Positions 8,531-16,240 of a stretch of 64,000 bases of DNA are shown piece by piece. Every line of letters begins with the position of its first letter. Within the stretch, counting starts at the first letter, position 1. The DNA is taken from NCBI GenBank assembly GCA_015709695.1, contig CP054183.1, positions 1,264,992 through 1,328,991 of the forward strand. The letters are read 5' to 3'. The notes beneath the pieces were generated by a model, which was not told where the DNA came from, searched no databases, and was given only the letters and a program-made list of their open reading frames with translations. Origin of the DNA: Gammaproteobacteria bacterium (GTDB lineage Bacteria; Pseudomonadota; Gammaproteobacteria; Steroidobacterales; GCA-2729495). Position numbers and translations under genes: made by a program.

Positions 8531-8566
8531 CCCGCCCACGGTTTCCCGTCGGCGGGTTTTCTTTTT
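8531..8566 (+). terminator. Rho-independent terminator before methyltransferase gene
   Basis: CCCGCC (8531-8536) pairs with GGCGGG (8551-8556), with an inner ACGG/CCGT stem, and is followed by TTTTCTTTTT (8557-8566). This is a strong intrinsic terminator. It ends only two bases before the ribosome binding site of the next gene, so transcription of that gene needs either readthrough/antitermination or a promoter inside the terminator region. Confidence 0.8.
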
Positions 8567-8579
8567 CGAGGAACAGATT

Positions 8580-9989
8580 CTGAACACGCTCAACGTCGAG
8601 TACCGCAAGGTCGAGGCGCTGATCCCCTATGCCCGCAATCCGCGCACGCACACCGACGAGCAGGTAGCCAAGATCGCCGCCAGCATCGTCGAGTACGGCT
8701 GGACGAACCCGGTTCTAGTGGATGGCGACAACGGCATCATCGCTGGCCACGGCCGCATGGCTGCCGCGCGCAAGCTCGGACTCGATGAAGTGCCGGTGAT
8801 TGAACTCGCTCACCTGTCACCATCACAGAAGCGCGCCTACGTCATCTCCGACAACCGGCTGGCGCTCGATGCGGGCTGGAACGAGGAACTGCTTGCGCTG
8901 GAGTTGGCTGAGCTGTCCGACGCCGGGTACGACCTCACGCTGACCGGTTTTGAGGATGCTGAGATCGCAGCACTGCTCGCAGACGATGCGAGAGCCGAAG
9001 AAGTCGCCCGAGAACAAGGCGCCGATGAACCGGACGCCGCAGACGACGTGCCGGATGCACCTGTGTTGCCGGTGTCCCGCACCGGCGATGTCTGGGCAAT
9101 CGGCACGCATCGCCTGATCTGTGGCGACGCCACCGACCCGATCGTGGTCGCTACGCTGATGCAAGGCGACGCGGCGCGCCTGTGCTTCACCTCGCCGCCC
9201 TATGGCAATCAGCGCGACTACACCTCCGGCGGCATCGTGGATTGGGATGGCCTGATGCGCGGTGTGTTCGGCAATGTGCCGATGGCCAACGATGGGCAGG
9301 TGCTGGTCAACCTCGGGCTGATCCACCGCGACAACGAAGTCATCCCGTATTGGGACGCGTGGCTCGGCTGGATGCGTGCACAAGGCTGGCGGCGCTTCGC
9401 GTGGTACGTGTGGGATCAGGGGCCGGGCATGCCTGGCGACTGGGCCGGGCGCTTCGCCCCGAGCTTCGAGTTCGTCTTCCACTTCAACCGGCAGAGCCGC
9501 AAGCCCAACAAGATCGTGCCCTGCAAGCACGCAGGCCAGGAGTCGCACCTGCGCGCCGATGGCTCATCCACGGCCATGCGCAGCAAGGACGGCGAAGTCG
9601 GCGGCTGGACGCACAAGGGGCAGCCGACGCAGAACACCCGGATTCCCGACTCGGTGATCCGCGTGATGCGCCACAAGGGCAAGATCGGTCAGGACATCGA
9701 CCACCCGGCCGTGTTCCCGGTGGCGTTGCCGGCGTTCGCCATCGAGGCCTACACGGAATCGGGGGACATCGTGTTCGATCCGTTCGGTGGCAGCGGCACG
9801 ACGATGCTGGCTGCCCAACGTACCGGTCGCGTATGCCGCGCCGTCGAGATCGCGCCGGAGTACGTGGATGTCGCCATCAAACGCTTCCAACAGAATCATC
9901 CTGGCGTTCCGGTCACTCTGCTGGCCACCGGCCAATCCTTCGACGAGGTCGTCACGCAACGACTGCCAACCACGGGTGCCGAGCAATGA
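8580..9989 (+). CDS. ParB-domain fused DNA methyltransferase (SPPY type)
   Basis: A 469-residue protein. The N terminus is a ParB/Sulfiredoxin-like nuclease domain (VEALIPYARNPRTH ... GHGRMAAARKLG, about residues 10-65). The methyltransferase part has catalytic motif IV FTSPPYGN (about 203-210) before SAM motif I FDPFGGSGTT (about 399-408), i.e. beta-class order. SPPY favours N4-cytosine, though N6-adenine is possible. No ATG, GTG or TTG fits the start: CTG at 8580 lies 8 bases after GAGG (8568-8571) and yields (M)NTLNVEY. An in-frame ATG at 8499 would translate the terminator. Such enzymes protect phage DNA from host restriction. Confidence 0.82.
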   Translation: MNTLNVEYRKVEALIPYARNPRTHTDEQVAKIAASIVEYGWTNPVLVDGDNGIIAGHGRMAAARKLGLDEVPVIELAHLSPSQKRAYVISDNRLALDAGWNEELLALELAELSDAGYDLTLTGFEDAEIAALLADDARAEEVAREQGADEPDAADDVPDAPVLPVSRTGDVWAIGTHRLICGDATDPIVVATLMQGDAARLCFTSPPYGNQRDYTSGGIVDWDGLMRGVFGNVPMANDGQVLVNLGLIHRDNEVIPYWDAWLGWMRAQGWRRFAWYVWDQGPGMPGDWAGRFAPSFEFVFHFNRQSRKPNKIVPCKHAGQESHLRADGSSTAMRSKDGEVGGWTHKGQPTQNTRIPDSVIRVMRHKGKIGQDIDHPAVFPVALPAFAIEAYTESGDIVFDPFGGSGTTMLAAQRTGRVCRAVEIAPEYVDVAIKRFQQNHPGVPVTLLATGQSFDEVVTQRLPTTGAEQ

Positions 9990-11257
9990 GCGCTTCCTGG
10001 TTGGCCGACAAGATTGAGCAGTGGCCGACGGCCAAGCTGGTGCCATACGCGCGCAATGCGCGCACCCACTCAGACAATCAGGTGGCACAGATCGCCGCGT
10101 CGATCGCCGAGTTCGGATTCACCAATCCGATTCTGGCCGGCAGCGATGGCGTCATCGTCGCCGGGCACGGACGGCTCGCCGCCGCACAGAAACTCGGGCT
10201 GGACTTAGTGCCGGTGGTCGTGCTCGATCACCTGAGCCCCACGCAGCGCCGGGCCCTGGTGATCGCGGACAACCGCATCGCCGAGAACGCCGGCTGGGAT
10301 GACGCGATGCTGCGCATCGAGATCGCCGCTCTGCAGGACGATGACTTCGATCTGTCGCTGACCGGCTTCGATGCCGATGCGTTGGCGGAGCTGATGGCCG
10401 GCGACGAATCGGATGGCCAAGGCCAGACCGACGATGACGCCATGCCCGAGATGCCAGAGACGCCAGTCTCGCGTCCTGGGGATGTCTGGCTGCTCGGTGG
10501 TCACCGCCTGTTGTGCGGCGACTCTACGGTCGCCGACAGCTACGACCGCCTTCTCGATGGCGCCCCGGTGGACATGGTGTTTACCGACCCGCCGTACAAC
10601 GTGAACTACGCCAACAGCGCCAAGGACAAGATGCGCGGCAAGGATCGTGCGATCCTGAACGACAACTTGGGCGACGGCTTCTACGATTTCCTGCTGGCGG
10701 CACTGACGCCGACCATCGCCCACTGCCGGGGTGGAATCTACGTGGCGATGTCGTCCAGCGAACTCGACGTGCTGCAGGCAGCGTTCCGCGCCGCCGGCGG
10801 CAAGTGGTCGACCTTCATCATCTGGGCAAAGAACACCTTCACGCTGGGCCGCGCCGACTACCAGCGCCAGTACGAGCCGATCCTGTACGGATGGCCCGAG
10901 GGCGCGCAGCGTCACTGGTGCGGCGACCGCGACCAGGGGGACGTCTGGAACATCAGGAAGCCGCAGAAGAACGACCTGCATCCGACGATGAAGCCAGTGG
11001 AGTTGGTTGAGCGAGCGATCCGCAATTCGAGCCGCCCCGGCAACGTGGTGCTCGACCCGTTCGGGGGCTCCGGCACAACGCTGATCGCCGCCGAGAAGTC
11101 CGGGCGACTGGCGCGGTTAATCGAACTCGACCCCAAGTACGTCGATGTGATCGTGCGCCGCTGGCAGGGCTGGACCGGAAAGCAGGCCACCCGTGAGTCG
11201 GATGGCGCGTTGTTCGATGATCAGACGACGAGCGATTCCTCGACGATCTCGCAGTGA
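9986..11257 (+). CDS. ParB-domain fused DNA adenine-type methyltransferase (DPPY type)
   Basis: A 423-residue protein overlapping the previous stop (ATGA). It has the same layout as its neighbour: an N-terminal ParB-like domain (AKLVPYARNARTH ... GHGRLAAAQKLG), catalytic motif FTDPPYN (about 198-204) and SAM motif LDPFGGSGTT (about 356-365). DPPY indicates amino-methyltransferases, most often N6-adenine. The two enzymes are probably an ancient duplication with diverged specificity. Its 3' end overlaps the convergent leftward gene by 37 bases. Confidence 0.85.
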   Translation: MSASWLADKIEQWPTAKLVPYARNARTHSDNQVAQIAASIAEFGFTNPILAGSDGVIVAGHGRLAAAQKLGLDLVPVVVLDHLSPTQRRALVIADNRIAENAGWDDAMLRIEIAALQDDDFDLSLTGFDADALAELMAGDESDGQGQTDDDAMPEMPETPVSRPGDVWLLGGHRLLCGDSTVADSYDRLLDGAPVDMVFTDPPYNVNYANSAKDKMRGKDRAILNDNLGDGFYDFLLAALTPTIAHCRGGIYVAMSSSELDVLQAAFRAAGGKWSTFIIWAKNTFTLGRADYQRQYEPILYGWPEGAQRHWCGDRDQGDVWNIRKPQKNDLHPTMKPVELVERAIRNSSRPGNVVLDPFGGSGTTLIAAEKSGRLARLIELDPKYVDVIVRRWQGWTGKQATRESDGALFDDQTTSDSSTISQ

Positions 11258-11589
11258 ATCACAAAACCCGTCAGGTAAGGCATGCCGCGCGGGATGCCGT
11301 AGTCCTTGCTGGTCTGGCGGCCAATCGTCCAGCCCATCCAGCGCTGGGTGGCGGCGTTGATCGCATCCTGCAAGACCTGGCCTTGGTACAACCCGTTCTG
11401 GACGTCGTCGGCAAAGTGGCGACCGTGGCGGCTGTCGAGGAAGGTCCGCACCGACTCAAGCGGCTGGTGTGTGGCGTCCGAGACGGCGGTCATCGCCAAG
11501 GGCCACGCGGCGCTGGCGTGCTCGTTCATCGTGCCCCAAAAGCCCCAGTCTTGGTTCTGGGTGGCAGGGATCTGGTTGGTGGTTTTCAT
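11221..11589 (-). CDS. Phage hypothetical protein, leader-element gene 1
   Basis: A 122-residue soluble protein rich in aromatic residues (NQDWGFWGTMNEHASAAW...). It is preceded by the ribosome binding site AAGGAGC and, 40 bases upstream of the ATG, by the shared 28-bp leader element. The 3' end overlaps the methyltransferase gene antisense by 37 bases. No function was recognised. The shared leader with two neighbouring leftward genes suggests co-regulation. Confidence 0.7.
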   Translation of the reverse strand: MKTTNQIPATQNQDWGFWGTMNEHASAAWPLAMTAVSDATHQPLESVRTFLDSRHGRHFADDVQNGLYQGQVLQDAINAATQRWMGWTIGRQTSKDYGIPRGMPYLTGFVIHCEIVEESLVV

Positions 11590-11592
11590 GGT

Positions 11593-11691
11593 TTAGCTCC
11601 TTGGTGCGGATCGTTGCGACACCTGTAGTAACGCGCTGTTCGATTGAGAAGCCAAGCGGGTCTTGGCCTCTTTCTCGATCTTTCTGATCAT
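11593..11691 (-). CDS. Possible 32-residue small protein coupled to DUF3489 gene
   Basis: A short frame (MIRKIEKEAKTRLASQSNSA...) whose ATG overlaps the stop of the upstream DUF3489 gene (ATGA). It ends three bases before the next gene's ATG and is translated across leader element copy 1. The tight coupling argues for expression. Against this, the other two leader copies have no matching stand-alone start, so the DNA may be conserved for another reason. Confidence 0.3.
   Translation of the reverse strand: MIRKIEKEAKTRLASQSNSALLQVSQRSAPRS
11630..11657 (-). promoter_or_regulatory. 28-bp leader element, copy 1
   Basis: Plus-strand AACGCGCTGTTC, six variable bases, then GAAGCCAAGC; on the coding (minus) strand it reads GCTTGGCTTC-N6-GAACAGCGCGTT. 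It ends 40 bases ahead of the ATG at 11589. Twenty-two fixed positions are identical to copies 2 and 3. Upstream bases can form a GCCAAG/CTTGGC hairpin here. Confidence 0.8.
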
Positions 11692-12209
11692 GCGATCCGG
11701 TAGATCCGCTCCCCGCCCCGGGGCTTGTCCGAGACGATGGTCAAACCCAGCTTTTTCTTGAAGGCGCCGGCAAAAGTGCCGCGCACGGTGTGCGCCTGCC
11801 ATCCGGTCGCATTGCAGATCTGAGCAATGGTGGCGCCCTCGGGGCGCTGCAGCATCCGGATTACTTCGGCCTGCTTGCTGTTCTCGCGCATGCGCGGCTT
11901 GGTCGGTTCGGTGCTGGCGTCCTTGGCCCACGTGGCCTCGGCTGCCGTCACTGCAGCCTCGATCTCGGGGTCTGCCAGCGGGGACGAAGGCGCAGGCCGG
12001 GCGCGCCCCATCGCGTCGTAGCCCTCGGCGGCGACAAACCAGTCGCTGCCATCAGTGGTAATTAGTGCGCGATTGAACAGGCCGTCGAGCACCTTTTTGC
12101 GTGCGCCGCCTTTGATGTTGTCGGGGAACCAGTCGATCTTGCCGCCGGCGTGCTCTAGTGCGTAGGCCAAGATCGCGTGCTGGGCCGGGGTCAAATGGGT
12201 AGTGGTCAT
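11688..12209 (-). CDS. DUF3489 family protein
   Basis: A 173-residue protein. The C-terminal third (RENSKQAEVIRMLQRPEGAT followed by IAQICNATGWQAHTVRG) is the DUF3489 signature and looks like a winged helix-turn-helix DNA-binding domain. The N-terminal 65 residues form a second small, probably HTH-like domain (LTPAQHAILAYALEHAGGK), with a Pro/Ala-rich linker between. A transcription-regulator role is inferred from fold. The gene is preceded by GAAGGAG and by leader copy 2, 39 bases upstream. Confidence 0.85.
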   Translation of the reverse strand: MTTTHLTPAQHAILAYALEHAGGKIDWFPDNIKGGARKKVLDGLFNRALITTDGSDWFVAAEGYDAMGRARPAPSSPLADPEIEAAVTAAEATWAKDASTEPTKPRMRENSKQAEVIRMLQRPEGATIAQICNATGWQAHTVRGTFAGAFKKKLGLTIVSDKPRGGERIYRIA

Positions 12210-12248
12210 TTCCTGCTCCTTCGGGGTGGTTGATCGAGTGACGTGATA

Positions 12249-12276
12249 AACGCGCTGTTCGCCAGGGAAGCCAAGC
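12249..12276 (-). promoter_or_regulatory. 28-bp leader element, copy 2
   Basis: The same 12+6+10 element as at 11630, located 39 bases upstream of the DUF3489 ATG. The bases between element and start also resemble those of copy 3 (ATCAACCAC...CGAAGGA...GGAAATG), so a longer leader was probably duplicated. An adjacent CCAAGC/GCTTGG hairpin is present. Confidence 0.8.
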
Positions 12277-12305
12277 GCTTTCTGCTTGGTTTTGCAGGGG
12301 CGGAA

Positions 12306-12503
12306 TCAGCTGTTGGCGTTGTCCGACTTCTTAGCCTTGCGGGCCTGCTCGACACCGGCGTTGAAGGCGGCTTCGAGGGCGTCACGCAGGCACCAGACCG
12401 CGACGTCGTGGAAGTCCAGCCTGTCTGACCGGCGTGCTTCCAGGGTTTCGATGCGGAGGTGTTGTTGGGCGATCTGCGTCAGGAGTTGATCGAGCTGGTT
12501 CAT
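12306..12503 (-). CDS. Small phage protein (DUF6900-like), leader-element gene 3
   Basis: A 65-residue protein (MNQLDQLLTQIAQQHLRIETLEARRSDRLDFHDVAVW...). The pattern of an N-terminal helix, TLE.R.SD.LDFH and a C-terminal helix matches what I recall as phage DUF6900; the name is from memory. A longer in-frame frame exists upstream, but it runs through leader copy 3, and the ATG at 12503 has a GAAGGA site at proper distance. Function unknown. Confidence 0.7.
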   Translation of the reverse strand: MNQLDQLLTQIAQQHLRIETLEARRSDRLDFHDVAVWCLRDALEAAFNAGVEQARKAKKSDNANS

Positions 12504-12540
12504 TTCCGTGTCCTTCGATGTGGTTGATGACGAACGTATG

Positions 12541-12568
12541 AACGCGCTGTTCCAGATGGAAGCCAAGC
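12541..12568 (-). promoter_or_regulatory. 28-bp leader element, copy 3
   Basis: The same 12+6+10 element, 37 bases upstream of the ATG at 12503. In all copies a TTGGCT on the minus strand is followed 17 bases later by GTTNAT or similar, a poor but possible sigma-70-like arrangement. The element could be a promoter, an operator or part of a structured leader RNA. Confidence 0.8.
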
Positions 12569-12620
12569 TCAATCCCGAGGAATAACGATCAAATGATTGA
12601 AGGGGCCACCGGTTCTCACC

Positions 12621-13157
12621 ATGGGCATTTCGATACGCGCTTACGCCCGGCACCGTGGCGTGACCGACACCGCTGTTCATAAGGCCATTCGCGCCGGGCG
12701 CATCACGCCGGAGGCTGACGGAACCATCGATGCCGACCGGGCGGATCGCGAGTGGGCGCGCAACTCCGATGTGCCCAAGGCAGGTACCCGCGCCAAGGCG
12801 GCCAAAGTGGTCGTGCCGGACGCCAGTACACCGCCGAACGATGGACCTGCCGCCTTACCCACTGGTGGCACGTCGTTGCTCCAAGCCCGCACGGTCAACG
12901 AAGTGGTCAAGGCGCAAACCAACAAGGTGCGACTGGCCCGCCTGAAAGGTGAACTGGTCGATCGCCCACAGGCCATCGCGCATGTGTTCAAGCTGGCGCG
13001 ATCCGAGCGCGATGCCTGGCTCAACTGGCCCGCGCGCATTTCGGCGCAGATGGCTGCCAGGCTCGATGTCGATCCGCATGCCATGCACGTGGCACTGGAA
13101 GCCGCAGTGCGCGAGCACCTGCAAGAGCTGGGCGAATTGCGTCCTCGGGTGGACTGA
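12621..13157 (+). CDS. Terminase small subunit-like protein (Nu1-type HTH)
   Basis: A 178-residue protein starting MGISIRAYARHRGVTDTAVHKAIRAGRI, a helix-turn-helix typical of lambda Nu1 and relatives that bind cos/pac DNA. A basic linker and a helical C-terminal region follow (RSERDAWLNWPARISAQMAARL). The gene overlaps the large terminase start (TGATG), which is the decisive context. The start at 12621 was chosen because the HTH begins there; a TTG at 12597 is possible. Confidence 0.75.
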   Translation: MGISIRAYARHRGVTDTAVHKAIRAGRITPEADGTIDADRADREWARNSDVPKAGTRAKAAKVVVPDASTPPNDGPAALPTGGTSLLQARTVNEVVKAQTNKVRLARLKGELVDRPQAIAHVFKLARSERDAWLNWPARISAQMAARLDVDPHAMHVALEAAVREHLQELGELRPRVD

Positions 13158-15118
13158 TGCTGGACGTGGATTACGAAGGCGCGGCGGAAATCGAGCGCGC
13201 CTGGCGAGAAGGACTGACGCCAGACCCACTGCTGACCGTATCCGAATGGTCGGATCGGCACCGGATGCTTTCCAGCAAAGCGTCCGCCGAACCGGGCCGC
13301 TGGCGGACCAGTCGCACGCCGTACCTGAAGGTGATCATGGACTGCCTGTCGCCGACATCCCCGGTCGAGCGCGTTGTGTTCATGAAGGCTGCTCAGCTCG
13401 GCGCGACCGAGATGGGATCGAACTGGATCGGCTACGTCATCCACCACGCGCCCGGCCCGATGATGGCGGTCTGGCCGACAGTCGAGATGGCCAAGCGCAA
13501 CTCCAAGCAGCGGATCGATCCCCTGATCGAGGAGTCGGGCGTTCTTGCAGAGCTAATCGCACCGGCCAGGAGCCGGGACTCGGGCAACACCATTCTCGCG
13601 AAGGAGTTCCGGGGCGGCGTCCTGGTGATGACGGGCGCCAACAGCGCAGTCGGACTGCGGTCGATGCCAGTGCGTTACCTGTTCCTCGACGAGGTGGACG
13701 GCTATCCGCTTGACGTTGAGGGTGAAGGCGACGCGATTTCACTGGCCGAAGCGCGTACCCGAACCTTCGCGCGCCGCAAGATTTTCATCGTCTCGACGCC
13801 AACAATCTCTGGCGCGAGCGCCATCGAACGGGAATATGAGGCATCCGATCAGCGCCGCTACTTTGTGCCCTGCCCACACTGCTCGCACCGGCAGTGGCTG
13901 CGCTTCGAACAACTGCGGTGGGAGAAAGGCCAGCCGGAAAGCGCCGCCTATGTTTGCGAATCCTGCGATGCGCCGATTTCCGAACACCACAAGACCTGGA
14001 TGCTGGAACACGGCGAGTGGCGCGCATTGGCACCAGAGAATGGCGCCAAGACGGCTGGCTTTCACTTGTCGTCACTCTACAGCCCGGTCGGCTGGCGCAG
14101 TTGGCGCGAGATCGCCGTCGCCTGGGAACTCGCTGTGAGCAAGGAGTCGGGTTCTGCGGCGGCCATCAAGACGTTCAAGAACACCGAACTGGGTGAGACC
14201 TGGGTCGAGGAAGGCGAAGCACCGGATTGGCAACGCCTCGTCGAGCGGCGCGAGGACTACCCGGTCGGATCGATTCCTCCCGGTGGACTCCTGCTGGTGG
14301 GCGGCGCGGATGTCCAGAAGGATCGCATCGAAGCCTCGATCTGGGCCTTTGGGCGCGGCAAGGAATCATGGCTGGTCGAGCATCGCGTCTTGATGGGCGA
14401 CACCGCGCGGGATGCGGTTTGGAAACAACTGGCGAATCTGCTCGCGGAAAACTGGACGCACGCGTCCGGCGCGGCGATGCCGCTGGCACGGTTCGCCTTA
14501 GACACTGGGTTTGCCACCCAAGAGGCCTATACCTTCGTGCGGGCCAGTCGCGACCCGCGCGTCATGGCCATCAAAGGTGTCGCGCGCGGCGCGGCACTGA
14601 TCGGGACCCCCACCGCCGTGGATATTTCCAAAGGCGGCAAGAAGCTGCGCCGAGGTATCAAGGTGTTCTCGGTCGCCGTCGGCATTGCCAAGCTCGAGCT
14701 CTACAACAACCTGCGCAAATCGGCGGATGTGGCCGAGGACGGTATCACCGCGATCTATCCGGCCGGATTCATCCATCTGCCGCATGTGGACGCGGAGTTC
14801 ATCCAGCAGCTCTGCGCGGAACAACTCATCACCCGACGCGACCGGAATGGCTTTCCCATCCGGGAGTGGCAAAAGATGCGCGAGCGTAACGAGGCGCTGG
14901 ACTGCTACGTCTACGCCCGCGCAGCCGCTTCAGCGGCGGGACTGGATCGATTCGACGAACGTCATTGGCGCGAGCTGGAGCGACAACTGGGGATGGCAGA
15001 TCCGCCTGACCCCGTGACCACCACAACGACTGACGAGGCCACCCAACGCGGTGGCCTCGCTGTTTCTGGGCCAGGTCGCCGCGCACGCCAGTTGGTGCGC
15101 AGCCGCTGGCTCTCCTGA
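13157..15118 (+). CDS. Phage terminase large subunit (lambda GpA family)
   Basis: A 653-residue packaging motor and nuclease. The ATPase part has a deviant Walker A KAAQLGATE (about 77-85) and Walker B YLFLDEVDGYP (about 174-184), as in lambda gpA. A four-cysteine knuckle (CPHCSHRQW ... CESCDAP) follows at about 238-275. The C-terminal nuclease region includes GGADVQKDRIEASIWAFG with the conserved Asp. With the small subunit it cuts concatemers and pumps DNA into the prohead at the portal. Length is normal for the family. Confidence 0.93.
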   Translation: MLDVDYEGAAEIERAWREGLTPDPLLTVSEWSDRHRMLSSKASAEPGRWRTSRTPYLKVIMDCLSPTSPVERVVFMKAAQLGATEMGSNWIGYVIHHAPGPMMAVWPTVEMAKRNSKQRIDPLIEESGVLAELIAPARSRDSGNTILAKEFRGGVLVMTGANSAVGLRSMPVRYLFLDEVDGYPLDVEGEGDAISLAEARTRTFARRKIFIVSTPTISGASAIEREYEASDQRRYFVPCPHCSHRQWLRFEQLRWEKGQPESAAYVCESCDAPISEHHKTWMLEHGEWRALAPENGAKTAGFHLSSLYSPVGWRSWREIAVAWELAVSKESGSAAAIKTFKNTELGETWVEEGEAPDWQRLVERREDYPVGSIPPGGLLLVGGADVQKDRIEASIWAFGRGKESWLVEHRVLMGDTARDAVWKQLANLLAENWTHASGAAMPLARFALDTGFATQEAYTFVRASRDPRVMAIKGVARGAALIGTPTAVDISKGGKKLRRGIKVFSVAVGIAKLELYNNLRKSADVAEDGITAIYPAGFIHLPHVDAEFIQQLCAEQLITRRDRNGFPIREWQKMRERNEALDCYVYARAAASAAGLDRFDERHWRELERQLGMADPPDPVTTTTTDEATQRGGLAVSGPGRRARQLVRSRWLS

Positions 15119-15135
15119 CCAACAAAGGAAATCCC

Positions 15136-15627
15136 ATGAGTTTGCAGACCCGCATCGAAAGCCTGGTGATTCGTATCGCCCAGGAGTTCAACACGCTCAA
15201 CGGCAAGACCGGCACGTTGGCGAGCCTGACCACGACCGACAAATCGAGTCTGGTGGCTGCCATCAATGAGCTTCAGTCGGCCGTTCTCAGCGGGACCGGT
15301 ATCGACGACGCAAACGTGGCGCTGACCACCACCTACTCGTCGACCAAGATCGTCACGCTGCTCGACACGCTCAAAGCCGAGATCCTCGGTGGTGCCGATG
15401 CTGCCTACGACACGCTGGTAGAGATCCAGCAGTTGCTACAGGACGGCACCAGCGGCCTCGATGCGCTGCTTGCCGCTGTCAACAACCGCGTGCGCTTCGA
15501 TGCCGCGCAGACGCTGACCGTCATTGAGCAGCAGCAGGCCAGATCGAACATCGGCGCGGTTGCATTGACTGCCATCGGCGATGCCGACACCGACTTCGTC
15601 GCCGTGTTCGAGGGAGCCCTGGTCTGA
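15136..15627 (+). CDS. Phage structural/tail-fibre-like protein, N-terminal type
   Basis: A 163-residue protein preceded by AAAGGA. It contains LNGKTGTLASLTTTDKSSLVAAINELQ and a second helical repeat ending in QARSNIGA, features common in trimeric fibre or baseplate-attached phage proteins. It sits, unusually for a fibre, between terminase and gpW. The next gene overlaps its stop and begins with a similar peptide (MSLSDRIASLAARIGIEV against MSLQTRIESLVIRIAQEF), so the two may be related or form one complex. Function uncertain. Confidence 0.6.
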   Translation: MSLQTRIESLVIRIAQEFNTLNGKTGTLASLTTTDKSSLVAAINELQSAVLSGTGIDDANVALTTTYSSTKIVTLLDTLKAEILGGADAAYDTLVEIQQLLQDGTSGLDALLAAVNNRVRFDAAQTLTVIEQQQARSNIGAVALTAIGDADTDFVAVFEGALV

Positions 15628-16019
15628 TGTCGCTTTCCGACCGCATCGCATCTCTCGCCGCGCGCATCGGCATCGAAGTGAAGACCAAGATCGATGCATC
15701 TCATCCAGGACTTGCTCGCGCGTGGGTGAGCTTCGGCTACGTCAACGGCCAGATGGTGATGCATGGCGCTCGCAACGTGGTGAGCGTGGAACGCCTGGCG
15801 ACCGGTCGTTACCGCGTCCATTTCACGCAGCCAATGCCGGATGCCGATTACTGCTGGGTTGCACTGGCCCGCAGCAGCACCGACAGCGGCACGCAGCGCA
15901 TCGCAATCGCGCGTGCCAGCGCCGACCAGAAGACTGCCGAGTACGTCGATGTCTCCTGCGCCACGATGGCGACGTCGTTTGCCGACTCCACCGAGATCAA
16001 CCTGGTGGTGTATCGCTGA
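15627..16019 (+). CDS. Phage protein with fibre-like C-terminal domain
   Basis: A 130-residue protein overlapping its neighbours at both ends (TGATG type). After an N-terminal helix resembling the previous gene's start, the body is beta-rich (GRYRVHFTQPMPDADYCWVAL...) and looks like the small C-terminal domains seen on phage fibres or virion decorations. It may be a head or connector decoration given its position beside gpW and portal. No firm family call. Confidence 0.55.
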   Translation: MSLSDRIASLAARIGIEVKTKIDASHPGLARAWVSFGYVNGQMVMHGARNVVSVERLATGRYRVHFTQPMPDADYCWVALARSSTDSGTQRIAIARASADQKTAEYVDVSCATMATSFADSTEINLVVYR

Positions 16020-16240
16020 TGGCCTATACCCAGTCCCAACTCGATGCGCTCGAAGCCGCACTGGCCAAGGGCGAGCGCCGCGTGAGTTTCGGCGACAAGA
16101 CCATCGAGTACCGCACCGTCGAGGAGTTGGCTACCGCCATTCGCGAAGTCAAGCGCGGCCTGTTCGAAGACGCCGTGGCCACCGGACTGTGGCCAGGTGC
16201 CCCGCGCCAGATCCGCGTCACGACCCGGAAGGCCACCTGA
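16019..16240 (+). CDS. Head-to-tail joining protein gpW
   Basis: A 73-residue protein MAYTQSQLDALEAALAKGERRVSFGDKTIEYRTVEEL..., the classic gpW pattern: helix, beta hairpin containing V.FGDK..EYR, helix. gpW plugs or extends the portal after packaging so that tails can attach. Size, sequence and position directly before the portal gene agree. It overlaps both neighbours by a few bases. Confidence 0.9.
   Translation: MAYTQSQLDALEAALAKGERRVSFGDKTIEYRTVEELATAIREVKRGLFEDAVATGLWPGAPRQIRVTTRKAT

Noticed and set aside
8499..8579. ATG at 8499 as start of the first methyltransferase
   Set aside because: The extension would translate straight through a strong hairpin with a T-run and yields a low-quality peptide; CTG 8580 with a proper ribosome binding site fits the family start.
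12504..12680. Upstream extension of the DUF6900-like gene
   Set aside because: The extension crosses leader copy 3 and the start region of the divergent terminase gene; the ATG at 12503 has its own ribosome binding site.
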